Positions 45,139 to 54,821 of a DNA stretch of 64,000 nucleotides are shown in pieces; the first letter of the stretch is position 1; every line of letters starts with the position of its first letter. The notes below the pieces were generated by a model. The model made no database searches. It was given only the letters and a program-made list of their open reading frames with translations, and was not told where the DNA came from. Source of the stretch: Myxococcota bacterium (lineage in GTDB: Bacteria; Myxococcota_A; UBA9160; UBA4427); assembly GCA_029243605.1 (NCBI GenBank), contig JAQWRT010000077.1, forward strand, positions 45,776 through 109,775, read 5' to 3'. The translations under genes were made by a program, and so were the position numbers.

Positions 45139-45755
45139 CGAGAGAGCCTCTGAAGGGCAACTCGGATCAGGGACTCGATGGAGGCGCCCTCCCCCGCTTC
45201 CCGAGCCGACTGATCGGCGACTCGCTCCGCCTGATTCCGGGGATAACCGAGGTTCATCAGGGCCGAGAGGAGTTCATCGCGCACATCCCCGGCAACCGGG
45301 GACGCCGTCCCCCCGTCGACCGGGGCGGCGGGAAGGCGACGCTGCTCGACCAACTCCTCGGCCCCATCGTGCAATTCAAGGCTCATTCGCTGGGCCATCT
45401 TGGGCCCGACCCCAGGCGCCCGTTGCAACGCTTCGGCGTCGCCCTCGCACAGGGCCCGCAGCAGAGCCTCGGGAGTCACCCCGGAAAGGATCGCCTGAGC
45501 CAGCCGGGGGCCTACACGGTTGGCCCGCACCAGGAGATCGAAGGCATCGCGCTCGAGGGGAGCCGCGAAACCGTAGAGCAGGAAAGCATCCTCGCGCACG
45601 ACCGTGCGAACGTGCAGGGAGACGGTCTTGGCCACCGCGGGAAGGCTTTCGAAGGTCTGCAGGGAGACCAGCAACTCGTAGCCCACCCCGTTCACATCGA
45701 CGATCACCCGAGTCGGCGCCTTCTCGCGCAATTTACCCTCGAGCCAGGCGATCAT
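45135..45755 (-). CDS. ruvA: Holliday junction-binding subunit RuvA
   Basis: This 206-residue protein binds four-way junctions. It has the N-terminal OB fold ('[19 protein letters not shown]'), two helix-hairpin-helix motifs ('[20 protein letters not shown]', '[19 protein letters not shown]') and the C-terminal UBA-like domain that contacts RuvB. It overlaps ruvC by 4 bp upstream and ruvB by 4 bp downstream. Confidence 0.96.
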   Translation of the reverse strand: MIAWLEGKLREKAPTRVIVDVNGVGYELLVSLQTFESLPAVAKTVSLHVRTVVREDAFLLYGFAAPLERDAFDLLVRANRVGPRLAQAILSGVTPEALLRALCEGDAEALQRAPGVGPKMAQRMSLELHDGAEELVEQRRLPAAPVDGGTASPVAGDVRDELLSALMNLGYPRNQAERVADQSAREAGEGASIESLIRVALQRLSR

Positions 45756-46300
45756 GATTTTTCTCTGAGCAAGCGACTCGCCGCCAAGGAACTGCGCAGG
45801 GAGCGCCGGCGGCGGCTGACCCCCAGGCCCGCAAGACGCCCGGCGTGGGCTTGGCAGATCGCCACCGCCAGGGCATCCGCCGCATCGGTGGGCGGGCGCG
45901 CGGCGAGTTCCAGCAGGCGCATCACCATATCTTGGACCTGGGCTTTGCCCGCGGCTCCGGTGCCCGCCACAGCCTTCTTGACCTCCCGGGCGCTCAATTC
46001 CGCGACTTCGAGCCCCGAAGTCGCCAGAGCCGCCAGGGCTGCCCCGCGTGCCTGGCCGAGGACCAGCGCCGAACGCGGATTCGACGCGACGAAAACCCGC
46101 TCCACCACAGCGATATCGGCTCCGTGCTCGCCGACCACCGCGAGCACTCCGGCGTGGATATTCGCAAGCCGGCTCGCAAGAGCTTCCCCCCGCCGCGCCC
46201 GAAGCACGCCGTGGGTCACATGGTGAAGCTTTCCCCCGGCGAACTCCACGACTCCGTAGCCGGTGGCGCTCGAACCCGGATCGATCCCGAGAATCCTCAT
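45752..46300 (-). CDS. ruvC: Holliday junction resolvase RuvC
   Basis: This endonuclease cuts Holliday junctions. The RNase H-like acidic residues are in 'MRILGIDPGSSATGYG', 'ADIAVVERVFVASNP' and 'DAADALAVAICQAH'. I start at ATG 46300 with a GGGGGG site five bases upstream, giving 182 residues; the longer frame to 46462 reads as non-coding. An Arg/Ser-rich tail follows the fold. The yebC stop lies 94 bp upstream. Confidence 0.95.
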   Translation of the reverse strand: MRILGIDPGSSATGYGVVEFAGGKLHHVTHGVLRARRGEALASRLANIHAGVLAVVGEHGADIAVVERVFVASNPRSALVLGQARGAALAALATSGLEVAELSAREVKKAVAGTGAAGKAQVQDMVMRLLELAARPPTDAADALAVAICQAHAGRLAGLGVSRRRRSLRSSLAASRLLREKS

Positions 46301-46394
46301 CGTACCCCCCGTACGATTCGTCCCGTGCCTCCGCGCCCGCCCCAGCGAACCCGGATACCCGGAAACCGGAGTATAGGCGGTCTGCCGCCGGCGC

Positions 46395-47141
46395 CTAGGC
46401 GAATTGCTCCATCTCCTCTTCGGAGATATCGAAGTTCGCGAAGAAATTCTGGACGTCGTCAAGATCTTCCAGGGTATCGGCCAGCTGCATCATCTTCTCG
46501 GCGTCCTTGCCCGCCAGCTCCACCGTCGTGGACGGCTCCATGGTGATCGACGATTCCGCGGCGACAAAGCCCGCCGCCTCGAGGCTACCCCTCACCGAGT
46601 CGAGTTCCTGGGCGGCGGTCACAACGTCCACGCTCTCCTGGCCCTCGAGAATATCCTCGGCGCCCGCCTCCATGGCCGCTTCCATCAAAGCCTCCGAGTC
46701 GAGGCCCCCCATGGCGAATTGGAGCAGACCGCGCTTCTGGAACAAGTAGGCAACGCAACCGCTGGCTCCAAGGTTGCCGCCATTCTTCGTCAGCGCGTGG
46801 CGAACATCGCTCACGGTACGGTTCTTGTTATCCGTTAGCGCCTCGATCAGGATGGCCGTCCCGCCCGGGCCATAACCCTCGTAGACGATCTCGTCGTAGG
46901 ACTCGCCCTCGCCGCCGCCAATCCCCTTCTGGATCGCCCGCTGGATATTGTCCTTGGGCATATTGGCGGACTTGGCCTTGTCGATCACCAGGCGCAGGCG
47001 CGGATTGCTCTCGGGGTCACCCCCCCCGATTCGGGCGGCTGTCGCGATCTCCCGGATCAGCTTGGTGAAGACCTTCCCCCGCTTGGCATCCGCCACACCC
47101 TTCTTGCGCTTGATCGTCGACCATTTTGAGTGTCCGGACAT
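46395..47141 (-). CDS. yebC: YebC/PmpR (TACO1) family protein
   Basis: This 248-residue protein starts '[20 protein letters not shown]', the hallmark of the YebC/TACO1 family, with '[19 protein letters not shown]' in the middle. Members act as transcription regulators or, as shown more recently, relieve ribosome stalling at proline stretches. Its place just before ruvC is conserved across many bacteria. ATG 47141 is chosen; the in-frame 47168 start adds nine unrelated residues. Confidence 0.95.
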   Translation of the reverse strand: MSGHSKWSTIKRKKGVADAKRGKVFTKLIREIATAARIGGGDPESNPRLRLVIDKAKSANMPKDNIQRAIQKGIGGGEGESYDEIVYEGYGPGGTAILIEALTDNKNRTVSDVRHALTKNGGNLGASGCVAYLFQKRGLLQFAMGGLDSEALMEAAMEAGAEDILEGQESVDVVTAAQELDSVRGSLEAAGFVAAESSITMEPSTTVELAGKDAEKMMQLADTLEDLDDVQNFFANFDISEEEMEQFA

Positions 47142-47349
47142 TGGCTTTCCCCGAGGTTCCCTCTCCATTTAGCACGCGCCCTCGCCCGGGGCCATTTGCG
47201 AACCCCAGCGTGCCCCCGGGGTCGCGGGCCCCGGTGGAGCCAGCGCCTCCCCGTCCCGAGCCAAATAGGGCGTTGGCGACCGGGGAGCGAGGTGGCATGC
47301 TTGGGCTCTCCATTAGTTTCAGACACTCCAGAAAACGAGGGAAAACGAA

Positions 47350-47787
47350 ATGCCCGGGAACGCCGACAACTCCGAGACAGCGGGCCTCCTGCCCGTCGTC
47401 CCCTTTCTCAAGATTCCCGACGAGGGTTCTCCCTACCTCGAGGGCTCGCGCTGCAGCGAGTGCAACACGACCTTCCTCGGGGAGCGCTCGAACTGCGCGA
47501 AATGCGGCTCGCGCGACGGTCTCGAATCCCTGCCCCTCGCCAATCAGGGCGAGCTCTACGTCTACAGCATCGTATGCCGGTCGTTTCCCGGGATCGAAGT
47601 CCCCTACGTATCGGCCATCGTCGATCTCGAGGGCGGCGGAACCGTCAAGGGCAACCTGATCAACATCGATCCGAAGCCCGAAAAGATCAAGATGGGAATG
47701 CCCGTCGAAGTGATCTACAAGAAGGCCCCCCGCAAGGACGCCGAAGGCAACGAGTACCTCACCTATTATTTTCAGCCCAAGAGCTGA
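47350..47787 (+). CDS. DUF35 OB-fold/zinc-ribbon protein (second copy)
   Basis: This 145-residue protein has zinc-ribbon cysteines in 'SRCSECNTTF' and 'SNCAKCGSRD', then an OB fold ('GELYVYSIVCRSFPGIEVPY'). It is only distantly similar to the copy at 9134. It is followed after 24 bp by a thiolase-like gene, the standard arrangement for an obligate partner. GAGGG lies upstream of the ATG. Confidence 0.9.
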   Translation: MPGNADNSETAGLLPVVPFLKIPDEGSPYLEGSRCSECNTTFLGERSNCAKCGSRDGLESLPLANQGELYVYSIVCRSFPGIEVPYVSAIVDLEGGGTVKGNLINIDPKPEKIKMGMPVEVIYKKAPRKDAEGNEYLTYYFQPKS

Positions 47788-47811
47788 GCCAGCGAATCGG
47801 AGACCTCTACC

Positions 47812-48957
47812 ATGAGTGACGTTTACGTAATCGGTATCGACATGATCAAGTTCGGACGCTTCCCCGAGACCAGCGTTCCCAAGCTCGGCGCCACGGCGGC
47901 CCACCTGGCCCTGGACGATGCGGGCCTCACCATCAACGATATGCAGGCGCTCTATAGCGGCAATCTCGGCCAGGCCGGCGCCATGGTGGGCCAGCGTATC
48001 CTCGCGGAGATCGGCCAAACCGGCGTCCCTGTGGTGAATTGCGCGAACGCCTGTGCCACCGGCGCTACCGCTTTCCGTGAGGGCTGGATGTCCATCAAGG
48101 CCGGCGTCTACGACATGGTTCTCTGCGTGGGTACCGAGCAGATGGGCAAGGGCCTGCTCGGCGGCGGCGGCGGCGGCAAGGGGATCCCCACCGAGGGCCT
48201 CCTGGGCTCGGGCACCATGCCGGCGGTCTTTGCCGAGGCGGGCATGGAGCACCAGCGCAAATACGGCACGACCTTCGAGCAATTCGCCAAGGTCTCGGTG
48301 AAGAACCATCACCACTCGACCCTGAACCCCAAGGCCATGTACCAGATCGAGACACCCCTCGAGACGGTCATGGGCGCCGAGATGATCTCCTACCCCAACA
48401 CCAAGCTCATGTGCTCGGTGAACGTCGACGGAGCGGCGGCGGCGGTGATCTGCTCGGAGGAGAAGGCCAGGCAACTCGGCAAGCTGGACCGGGCCGTGCG
48501 GGTCAAGGCCTCGGTGCTCACCAGCGATCCCTACCAGGAGCGCAATCTCCAGATGCCCGACGTCAACACCTGCACCCAGCGGGCCGCCAAGTCCGCCTAC
48601 GAGATGGCGGGCGTCGGCCCGGATGACATCGACCTCGTCGAACTCCACGACTGCTTCGCCACCGCGGAAATTCTCCACTACGGGAACCTCGGCCTGGGCA
48701 AGCCCGAGGACGCCGGGCGCATGGTGGACGAGGGGGAGACCGCCCTGGGCGGCCGCATCCCGGTCAACGTCTCTGGCGGCCTGCTCTCCAAGGGCCATCC
48801 CCTGGGCGCTACGGGCATCGCAAATATCTACGAGATCAGCACCCACCTGCGCGGCGAGGCGGGAGAGCGACAGGTCGAGGGCGCCCGCTTCGGGATGACC
48901 CATGTCATTGGCCTGGGCAGCGCCTGCGCGATCCACATCCTCGAGAAGGTCGACTGA
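47812..48957 (+). CDS. Thiolase (SCP-x/acetyl-CoA acetyltransferase-like)
   Basis: This 381-residue thiolase-superfamily protein keeps the catalytic machinery: nucleophile C81 in 'NCANACATGATAF', 'ELHDCFATAEIL' (H279), H329 in 'LLSKGHPLGATG' and C372 in 'GLGSACAIHIL'. It should therefore cleave a beta-ketoacyl-CoA, unlike the paralogue at 9596, which lacks the Cys. A Gly-rich run (116-123) interrupts the loop domain. It forms a two-gene operon with the DUF35 protein, closed by a strong terminator. Acyl chain preference unknown. Confidence 0.9.
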   Translation: MSDVYVIGIDMIKFGRFPETSVPKLGATAAHLALDDAGLTINDMQALYSGNLGQAGAMVGQRILAEIGQTGVPVVNCANACATGATAFREGWMSIKAGVYDMVLCVGTEQMGKGLLGGGGGGKGIPTEGLLGSGTMPAVFAEAGMEHQRKYGTTFEQFAKVSVKNHHHSTLNPKAMYQIETPLETVMGAEMISYPNTKLMCSVNVDGAAAAVICSEEKARQLGKLDRAVRVKASVLTSDPYQERNLQMPDVNTCTQRAAKSAYEMAGVGPDDIDLVELHDCFATAEILHYGNLGLGKPEDAGRMVDEGETALGGRIPVNVSGGLLSKGHPLGATGIANIYEISTHLRGEAGERQVEGARFGMTHVIGLGSACAIHILEKVD

Positions 48958-49000
48958 GGAGCGGCGCCCGGGCAAAACGCCGGGACCTCGAAAGCAATCA

Positions 49001-49035
49001 CGGGCCAGTCGGATTTCCGGCTGGCCCGTTTTCTT
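49001..49035 (+). terminator. Intrinsic terminator after the thiolase operon
   Basis: CGGGCCAG...CTGGCCCG forms a stem of about 12 bp (inner TCGG/CCGG with a G-U pair) around an ATTT loop and is followed by TTTTCTTT. It lies 44 bp after the thiolase stop and would also shield the convergent DUF3604 gene. Confidence 0.9.
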
Positions 49036-49057
49036 TGGGAATTCGGAACCGCCGGGC

Positions 49058-50953
49058 TCAGTGCGCCGGGGAAAACCAGATCGGCGAACTCCAGGCCCGC
49101 TCCCGGATCGTCGGGCGATGGTCCTCGGAGCAGCAGGCCTCGAAACCCTCCCCCACCGTCGAGTCATCGTGGCAATCGACCCCGGCCTCGACGCAGGCCC
49201 ACTGGCTCCAGCGGCAGGTCGGGTTTTCGAGCACCCGGGCGTAATAGAAGGCCGGCAGCGCGGGGTCGAAATCGGGATCGCTCCAGACCGAGCAGAGCCG
49301 CTCGGCCCCGCTGCCCTGGGGCTCGCAGGTCGACAGATCCACCGAGGCGTCGTTGTCTCCGCCCGCCACGGCGATCACCCGCTCCCGAGACTCGCCGTCG
49401 GCGAGCCATCCCTTGACGATCTCGACCCGCTGGAGGGGAGCCGCGTAGGCGGCGGGGTCGCGAAGGGCGGCCACCACGAAGGTTGGGGTCGAGGCACCCG
49501 CCGGCCGAGCCGGCAGATCCCCGCCCATGGCCACCCCGCCCGCGTAGCCCCGGGCGGCGAGATCCGGGGCCCCGCACATCTCCGCGGGATAATCCCAGCC
49601 CCCGAAGAAGCGCAGCACCGGGCGGTTGCCGCTGGTCCCGTAGGCCTCCCGCCGGAGCATGGCGTCAAAGAGCGCCTCCCTTGAATTTTCCTCGGCCCAG
49701 AGCACCGCCAACCCGCCCGGGCTGAAGAGCAGGTTGTCGGGCAGGCCCTCGGGAAGCGCGTCCCGGGCGTGCTTGCCCCCGCCGCCGTGACCCGGGTGGC
49801 CGCGCTCCCGGGTCAACCCGGGCGTCCCCAGGTGGGTGTCGGTGCTCGCCAGCATCCCGTATTTCAGGGGGTTGATCCCGAGTTCGCGCTCCAGGGCCAG
49901 ACCGCGCCCAAGGGCAGTCCGGACATAATCCGTGGGGCGTAGGGGCTCGTCGCCAAAATACGAAATCATCCGCGGGCTGGTCAGCTTCTCGAAAGCGCAG
50001 GCCTCGTCCGGGGCCGAGGGATCGAGCATGCACTCGGAATCGCCCTTGTGCTGCATGACCTCGGCCAAGCGGTCGTAGCGCTGGCGGAGTTCGGCCTCCT
50101 CACGGTCGATGGCGACGCCCATTTCCCGGGCCGAGGTAAACGTGTAGCCCCCTCCGATATTCGAGTTATGGGGAATCGTAATGGCCTCGCAGCCCGGGCG
50201 ACCCAAACGGCACTCGGCCTCGAGCCCCTTCCAGAGGTTGAGCGCGGGAAAGCCTGTTTCCATCACCGAGATGGGAAGCGCCGGCACCCGGTCGTTGCGG
50301 AAGATCACATTGCGGTGGAGGTGCGCACCGCCCCCGGGCCCCGCCGTCCACTCGTAGCCGACGAAGCTCGTGAATGCGCACGCCGGGGGAGCATCGTTGG
50401 CCTCCTCGGCGGCGGCCTGGATTTCGCCCCAGACCGTTCCCGCCGCGGCCAGGCAATCCTGGGCCTCATCCCCGCAAAAGCCCCAACGCGTCCCGAGCAC
50501 CGAGTAGCGCGCATTCATCAAGTAGAAGGCCACGCGCGGGAAATTTCGATAGATCTTGCAGACCAGGGAATCGTGCCCCGGCGCGCCCGGGGTCTTGCAG
50601 ATATGGGTCTCGCCCAATTGCTCGGCGTGGTCGGTGATCACGCTGAAATCCAGGGGCCGATCCAACTGCACCGTGCGCAGGGCGGCGCCGTCCGCGCCGT
50701 AGGGCTGGATGCCCAGGGCCTCGCCCCGGGCAAAACGGTAGGCATCCCGAGGCGTGGCCCGGGTGTCCTGGGTGCTGGCGTCCTGGGAGAAGGTGGTGTG
50801 AACGTGGGTATCGCCGAAGAAGGGAAGCCGATCGACCGAATGGATCGCACACGGCTGCCGGCTGCCGGCCGCCGACGACACCTCGAGGCCTTGCGCCTCA
50901 ACGAGCCCGAGCGGTATTCCAAGCGCCAGAAGCACGAGGGCAAACCCGATCAT
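49058..50953 (-). CDS. DUF3604 protein, secreted
   Basis: From ATG 50953 the product is 631 residues with a signal peptide ('FALVLLALGIPLGLVEAQG'). It carries the PHP-like metal-binding motifs of DUF3604, 'FFGDTHVHTTFSQDASTQ' and 'FSVITDHAEQLGETH', plus 'AITIPHNSNIGGGY' and 'TDTHLGTPG'. The C-terminal part has several cysteines and a beta-sandwich feel. The family is widespread in marine and soil bacteria; its reaction is unknown. The frame is open upstream to 51139 but that part reads as non-coding. It follows the MFS permease gene by 79 bp on the same strand. Confidence 0.87.
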   Translation of the reverse strand: MIGFALVLLALGIPLGLVEAQGLEVSSAAGSRQPCAIHSVDRLPFFGDTHVHTTFSQDASTQDTRATPRDAYRFARGEALGIQPYGADGAALRTVQLDRPLDFSVITDHAEQLGETHICKTPGAPGHDSLVCKIYRNFPRVAFYLMNARYSVLGTRWGFCGDEAQDCLAAAGTVWGEIQAAAEEANDAPPACAFTSFVGYEWTAGPGGGAHLHRNVIFRNDRVPALPISVMETGFPALNLWKGLEAECRLGRPGCEAITIPHNSNIGGGYTFTSAREMGVAIDREEAELRQRYDRLAEVMQHKGDSECMLDPSAPDEACAFEKLTSPRMISYFGDEPLRPTDYVRTALGRGLALERELGINPLKYGMLASTDTHLGTPGLTRERGHPGHGGGGKHARDALPEGLPDNLLFSPGGLAVLWAEENSREALFDAMLRREAYGTSGNRPVLRFFGGWDYPAEMCGAPDLAARGYAGGVAMGGDLPARPAGASTPTFVVAALRDPAAYAAPLQRVEIVKGWLADGESRERVIAVAGGDNDASVDLSTCEPQGSGAERLCSVWSDPDFDPALPAFYYARVLENPTCRWSQWACVEAGVDCHDDSTVGEGFEACCSEDHRPTIRERAWSSPIWFSPAH

Positions 50954-51032
50954 CCCGCACCGAGAGCGCGACTCGGTCGGGCGCACCCTCGAAATATCCT
51001 GCCCTCTCCCCGGGCACCGAATCTCCAAATCC

Positions 51033-52358
51033 CTAGTCCGACCCAACCGCTGAAGGATCAAGTTCCCGCCGCGCCAAGTCGTCGGCCAGGGTACGCGCCG
51101 AGCGCTGGAAGAAAATCGCGCCGAATGCGCCCAGGACACTCACCGTGAGCAGGGAATAACGAATGGCCTCCTCTCCCCAATAGGGGGCGTAGAGATCATT
51201 CATGAAGCCCACGATCAGGGGCCCGAGGCCGGCGCCCACCAGGTTCACAATAAAGAGAAGAATCGCCGCCGCCGTGGCCCGCATGCTGAGTCGAGCCAAG
51301 TTCTGGTTGAGCGAGTGCATGGCGGGCACGTAGATATTGGCCAGAAAATAGAAGACAAAGAAGCTGAGCATGGCGAGCCAGCCCGAATCCACGAGTAGGA
51401 ACACAAAGGCGAAGGGAAGGCAGGCCCATGTCACGCGAGCGGGGAAACGCATCGCCCAAGCAGGGTCCCGCTGGGAGAGACGATCGGTAATCGTTCCCCC
51501 GGCGAGCGTCCCCAGGCTACCGCCGAGCCCCACGATGGCCGCCATCCAGAGCCCGATGTCCATGGGCGTCATGTGGTGCACCCGCCCAAAGAATTCGTAC
51601 CCCCACATGAGCACCCCATACCCCATGAGCGAGAGGAAACACGAACCCACCACCAGGTTGACCCAGGAGGGACACGAGAGCAGGTAGTGGAGGGTCTCGG
51701 AGAGGGTCGAGGGCTCGGCGCTCACGGCGGTCTTCTCGGAGTAGCCGCGGGGAGGTTCCTTGACGGTAAAACGAACCACCAGGGCGAAGAAGAGCCCCGG
51801 CAACCCGAGCAGGATGAAGGGCGTGCGCCAGTCGTCGACGAATTGCTCTCGCAGGTAGCCACCGCCCAGGTAGGCCAGCGCCGACCCGATGTAGACCCCC
51901 CAGGCATAGATCCCCATGGCGGTTGCCCGCTTGGAGGCTGGGAAATAATCCGAGATCAACGAGTGGGCGGGGGGACTGCCCGCGGCCTCCCCGACCCCGA
52001 CGCCGACCCGCAGTAGGGCCAATTGTCCAAAGCTGCGCGCGAAGCCGCATAAAACCGTCATCCCGCTCCAGACCGTCAGGCCGAGGGCAATGATCGTACG
52101 ACGATTGCCCCGGTCGGCCCAGCGGGCGATGGGAATGCCCGCGATGGTGTAGAAGAGCGCGAAGGCAAAACCCACCAGCAGCCCCATCACCGTGTCCGAA
52201 ACACCAAATTCCTGCTTGATCGGACCGATGAAGACCGAGAGGATCTGCCGATCAATGAAGTTGATCACGTAGACGACAAAGAGAACCCCGAGCACGTAAT
52301 TGGAATAGCCGGTACTAATTATTTCTTTCGCGCCCTGCTCGGGTCGGCGGTCATCCAT
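51033..52358 (-). CDS. MFS permease, spinster-like
   Basis: This 441-residue (from ATG 52358, GGAGG 12 bases upstream) 12-helix major facilitator carries the spinster-like signature 'FYTIAGIPIARWADRGNRR' and 'GVGVGEAAGSPPAHSLISDY'. Members move lipids or small amphiphilic solutes such as aromatic compounds. It is upstream of the DUF3604 gene on the same strand and could supply its substrate, but this is only inferred. Divergent from the GT25-like gene. Confidence 0.9.
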   Translation of the reverse strand: MDDRRPEQGAKEIISTGYSNYVLGVLFVVYVINFIDRQILSVFIGPIKQEFGVSDTVMGLLVGFAFALFYTIAGIPIARWADRGNRRTIIALGLTVWSGMTVLCGFARSFGQLALLRVGVGVGEAAGSPPAHSLISDYFPASKRATAMGIYAWGVYIGSALAYLGGGYLREQFVDDWRTPFILLGLPGLFFALVVRFTVKEPPRGYSEKTAVSAEPSTLSETLHYLLSCPSWVNLVVGSCFLSLMGYGVLMWGYEFFGRVHHMTPMDIGLWMAAIVGLGGSLGTLAGGTITDRLSQRDPAWAMRFPARVTWACLPFAFVFLLVDSGWLAMLSFFVFYFLANIYVPAMHSLNQNLARLSMRATAAAILLFIVNLVGAGLGPLIVGFMNDLYAPYWGEEAIRYSLLTVSVLGAFGAIFFQRSARTLADDLARRELDPSAVGSD

Positions 52359-52595
52359 CGACGTATTGTCCTCCAAGATCGAATTCAAAAACCCGGGGGT
52401 AAAGATAGGCCAGACCGCCCGGTCTGTTGGCATGCCTGCCAATTTGAATTCCCTCCGTGCGTTTGGCACAGCAAGGAAAGCTACCCTTGAGCGGTCGCCC
52501 ACCAAACCGTAGACTTCAGGGGCGCGCCTTGAATCGAGCCGACAGACCCACCCCGCCCGATTCAAGACTCTGCCCCTCGGAGAGGACATCGGCTC

Positions 52596-53594
52596 TTGGA
52601 AAGCAAGGACGCGCCAGAGCACGAATCATACCCACAAACCCTTGCGGGCCAGGACAAGAGCCTCCAATGGGTTGCCTCGCGATCCAAGTGGCTCGAGCGA
52701 CCCACACAGGAATCCGCGGAACTCGGCCAAGTCTACGTTCTCTGTCTGAACGATCGAATTGATCGAGTGAGGGATTTCCTCTCGGCCAATCGACTGGCCG
52801 GAAAGGCCTCAATTCTCTCGGCGTTTACACCCGAGGACTTCAGCGTAGAAGAGCTCATCGAGAATGAAATCGTGGCGCCGACTCCGCCTCAAGGCCGCCC
52901 TATGCACCAATGGATGCGGGAGATTTGCTGCTCGCTGGGGCATATGGCCATCGCCAACGACTCCGAGCGCTCGGGCTCGAGCCAATACCTCGTGTTCGAA
53001 GATGACCTTGAGCCAATAGACCAGAGCAGTGAGGCTGCCCGACTCGTCCGCGCTGCTGAGAATATTCCCTGGGATTTCCTGTACTTCTCGTACAGCCATG
53101 CCGACATGCTCGAAAGTCAAAGGCATTCGGCGGATTTCTTTCGACTCGTGGGGCACCTCACCACCAACGCTTTTGCGGTTCGATCTCACACGCGCAGAGA
53201 TCTGCTTCGATCCTGGCTGCCCATTGGTGCGGCGATCGATGTGCACCTAAGAGACTCTGCGAAAGGTGCGGGCCAGTTCGTCCTTGGAGCCGCGCGAAGG
53301 ATTTTCAACCAGGACCGATCGGGTCTGAGTTCACGAATCTCGCCTAATCGAAGCGTTCCTCCTCCCAAATGGAAACCGATCCTCCCACAGAAGATCCTGG
53401 CCAAAGCGCACTCCCTCATCGCGCGAACGGGAGAAGTCGGTTACGACGAAACCATTCTCCAGATCGATGGAGTGCGAGAAGGAAGATCCACGCCGGAAAA
53501 CGGAGTGCGCTTCTTCAATTGGACTTGGCGGCTGATCACGTTATGGTCCGGTCGCCACACCGAGAAGGACATAAAAAGCCCTTCCCCTAGATAG
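52596..53594 (+). CDS. Glycosyltransferase family 25-like protein
   Basis: This 332-residue protein has 'QVYVLCLNDRIDRVRDFL' near residue 44, 'CCSLGHMAIANDS' and the acidic metal motif 'QYLVFEDDLEP', then 'LTTNAFAVRSHTRRDLL' and 'IGAAIDVHLRD'. This order matches LPS glycosyltransferases of family 25. It has N- and C-terminal extensions without known domains. The start is TTG 52596 after GGAGAGGA. It stands alone, without other polysaccharide genes, and looks less GC-rich than its neighbours, so acquisition from elsewhere is possible. Confidence in the fold is moderate. Confidence 0.7.
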   Translation: MESKDAPEHESYPQTLAGQDKSLQWVASRSKWLERPTQESAELGQVYVLCLNDRIDRVRDFLSANRLAGKASILSAFTPEDFSVEELIENEIVAPTPPQGRPMHQWMREICCSLGHMAIANDSERSGSSQYLVFEDDLEPIDQSSEAARLVRAAENIPWDFLYFSYSHADMLESQRHSADFFRLVGHLTTNAFAVRSHTRRDLLRSWLPIGAAIDVHLRDSAKGAGQFVLGAARRIFNQDRSGLSSRISPNRSVPPPKWKPILPQKILAKAHSLIARTGEVGYDETILQIDGVREGRSTPENGVRFFNWTWRLITLWSGRHTEKDIKSPSPR

Positions 53595-53753
53595 CCCCCC
53601 AAAGAACCTCGCCCTCAAAGGGCTCGGCATGGCCGACCGGGAGAGCCTGCTTCCGGGACCCGTTCCGAGTCGCCCTGCGCAAGCTTTTCACCGCGAGGAC
53701 AAAAGCCGAGCCAAGCCGCGCCCTCGGCTTCAATCGCTGGTTGGCATTGTGAC

Positions 53754-54821
53754 ATGGACAGTGTCAATATAGATCCCATGACTCGATCCGAGAAACTCGA
53801 AACCCCCCTCGTCATGATGGGCGCCCCGGGATCGCCCTATACCCGCAAGATGCGCTCGCTGATGCGATACCGGCACATCCCCTACCGGATGGTCCTGCAA
53901 AATTCTCCCGAGGCGGCCGCCCTGCCCCAGCCGAAGGTTCCCCTGCTCCCCACCTTCTACCTCCCCGACGCCCAAGGCCAGATCGTCGCCACCACCGACT
54001 CGACCCCCCTGATCCGCCGCTTCGAGCGGGCTTTTCCGGGCCGCAGCGTGATCCCGTCGGATCCCGTGATCGCCTTTCTCGACGAAATCCTTGAGGACTA
54101 CGCCGACGAGTGGCTGACCAAGTGCATGTTCCACTACCGCTGGTACCACCCCGCTGACATCGACAAAGCTGCTCGGGTTCTTCCCAATTGGTCCCAAGGC
54201 CAATCCACCGACGAGGTCATTGCCCCGATCCAAAAAATGATCGGGGAGCGCCAGATCTCGCGTCTCCACGTGGTGGGCTCCAACGACACCACCGCTCCAG
54301 TCATCGAGGAGAGCTACCGCCGCTTCATTCGCGCCCTCGACAAGCACCTCCAGACGAATCGTTTCCTGTTGGGCGAGCAGCCGGCATCCGCCGATTTCGC
54401 CACCCACGGGCAACTGACCTGCCTCGCCCTTTTTGACCCAACCCCCTCCGCCATCACCCTGGAGGAATCACCCCGTGTTTACGCCTGGGTGGAGATCACC
54501 GAAGATCTTTCGGGGCTGAGCGATCCCACCGAAGCGGCCTGGATCTCCCGAAAGGCGGTGCCCGACACGCTTCGGGCGCTGCTCAGCGAGGTGGGACGGG
54601 TCCACGCTCCCTTCCTCCTCGCCAACGCCGAAGCCCTGAACCGAGGGGACGAGCAGGTCGAATCCGTCATCGACGGCAAGCCCTGGGTTCAAAAACCCTT
54701 TCCCTACCAAGGCAAATGCCTTCGCTGGCTGCGCGAATCCTACCAGGGGCTCGACGAGTCGGACCGCCAGGCCACCGATGCCATCCTCGCCGGGACGGGA
54801 TGCGAGCTGCTCTTCGGCTGA
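53754..54821 (+). CDS. Glutathione S-transferase-like protein
   Basis: This 355-residue protein begins with a thioredoxin-fold glutathione-binding half, 'PLVMMGAPGSPYTRKMRSLM' and 'QIVATTDSTPLIRRFERAF', and continues with GST-type helices ('FLLGEQPASADFATHGQLTC'). It is about 100 residues longer than a classical GST and lacks a CxxC. A Ser in 'GSPYTRK' could activate the thiol. It may conjugate or isomerise small electrophiles. The TGA stop overlaps the first unit of a 16-bp tandem repeat. Confidence 0.82.
   Translation: MDSVNIDPMTRSEKLETPLVMMGAPGSPYTRKMRSLMRYRHIPYRMVLQNSPEAAALPQPKVPLLPTFYLPDAQGQIVATTDSTPLIRRFERAFPGRSVIPSDPVIAFLDEILEDYADEWLTKCMFHYRWYHPADIDKAARVLPNWSQGQSTDEVIAPIQKMIGERQISRLHVVGSNDTTAPVIEESYRRFIRALDKHLQTNRFLLGEQPASADFATHGQLTCLALFDPTPSAITLEESPRVYAWVEITEDLSGLSDPTEAAWISRKAVPDTLRALLSEVGRVHAPFLLANAEALNRGDEQVESVIDGKPWVQKPFPYQGKCLRWLRESYQGLDESDRQATDAILAGTGCELLFG

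Noticed and set aside
47017..49167. 716-codon minus-strand open frame
   Set aside because: Antisense to the DUF35/thiolase operon and part of yebC; the plus-strand genes have motifs and ribosome binding sites, this frame has none.
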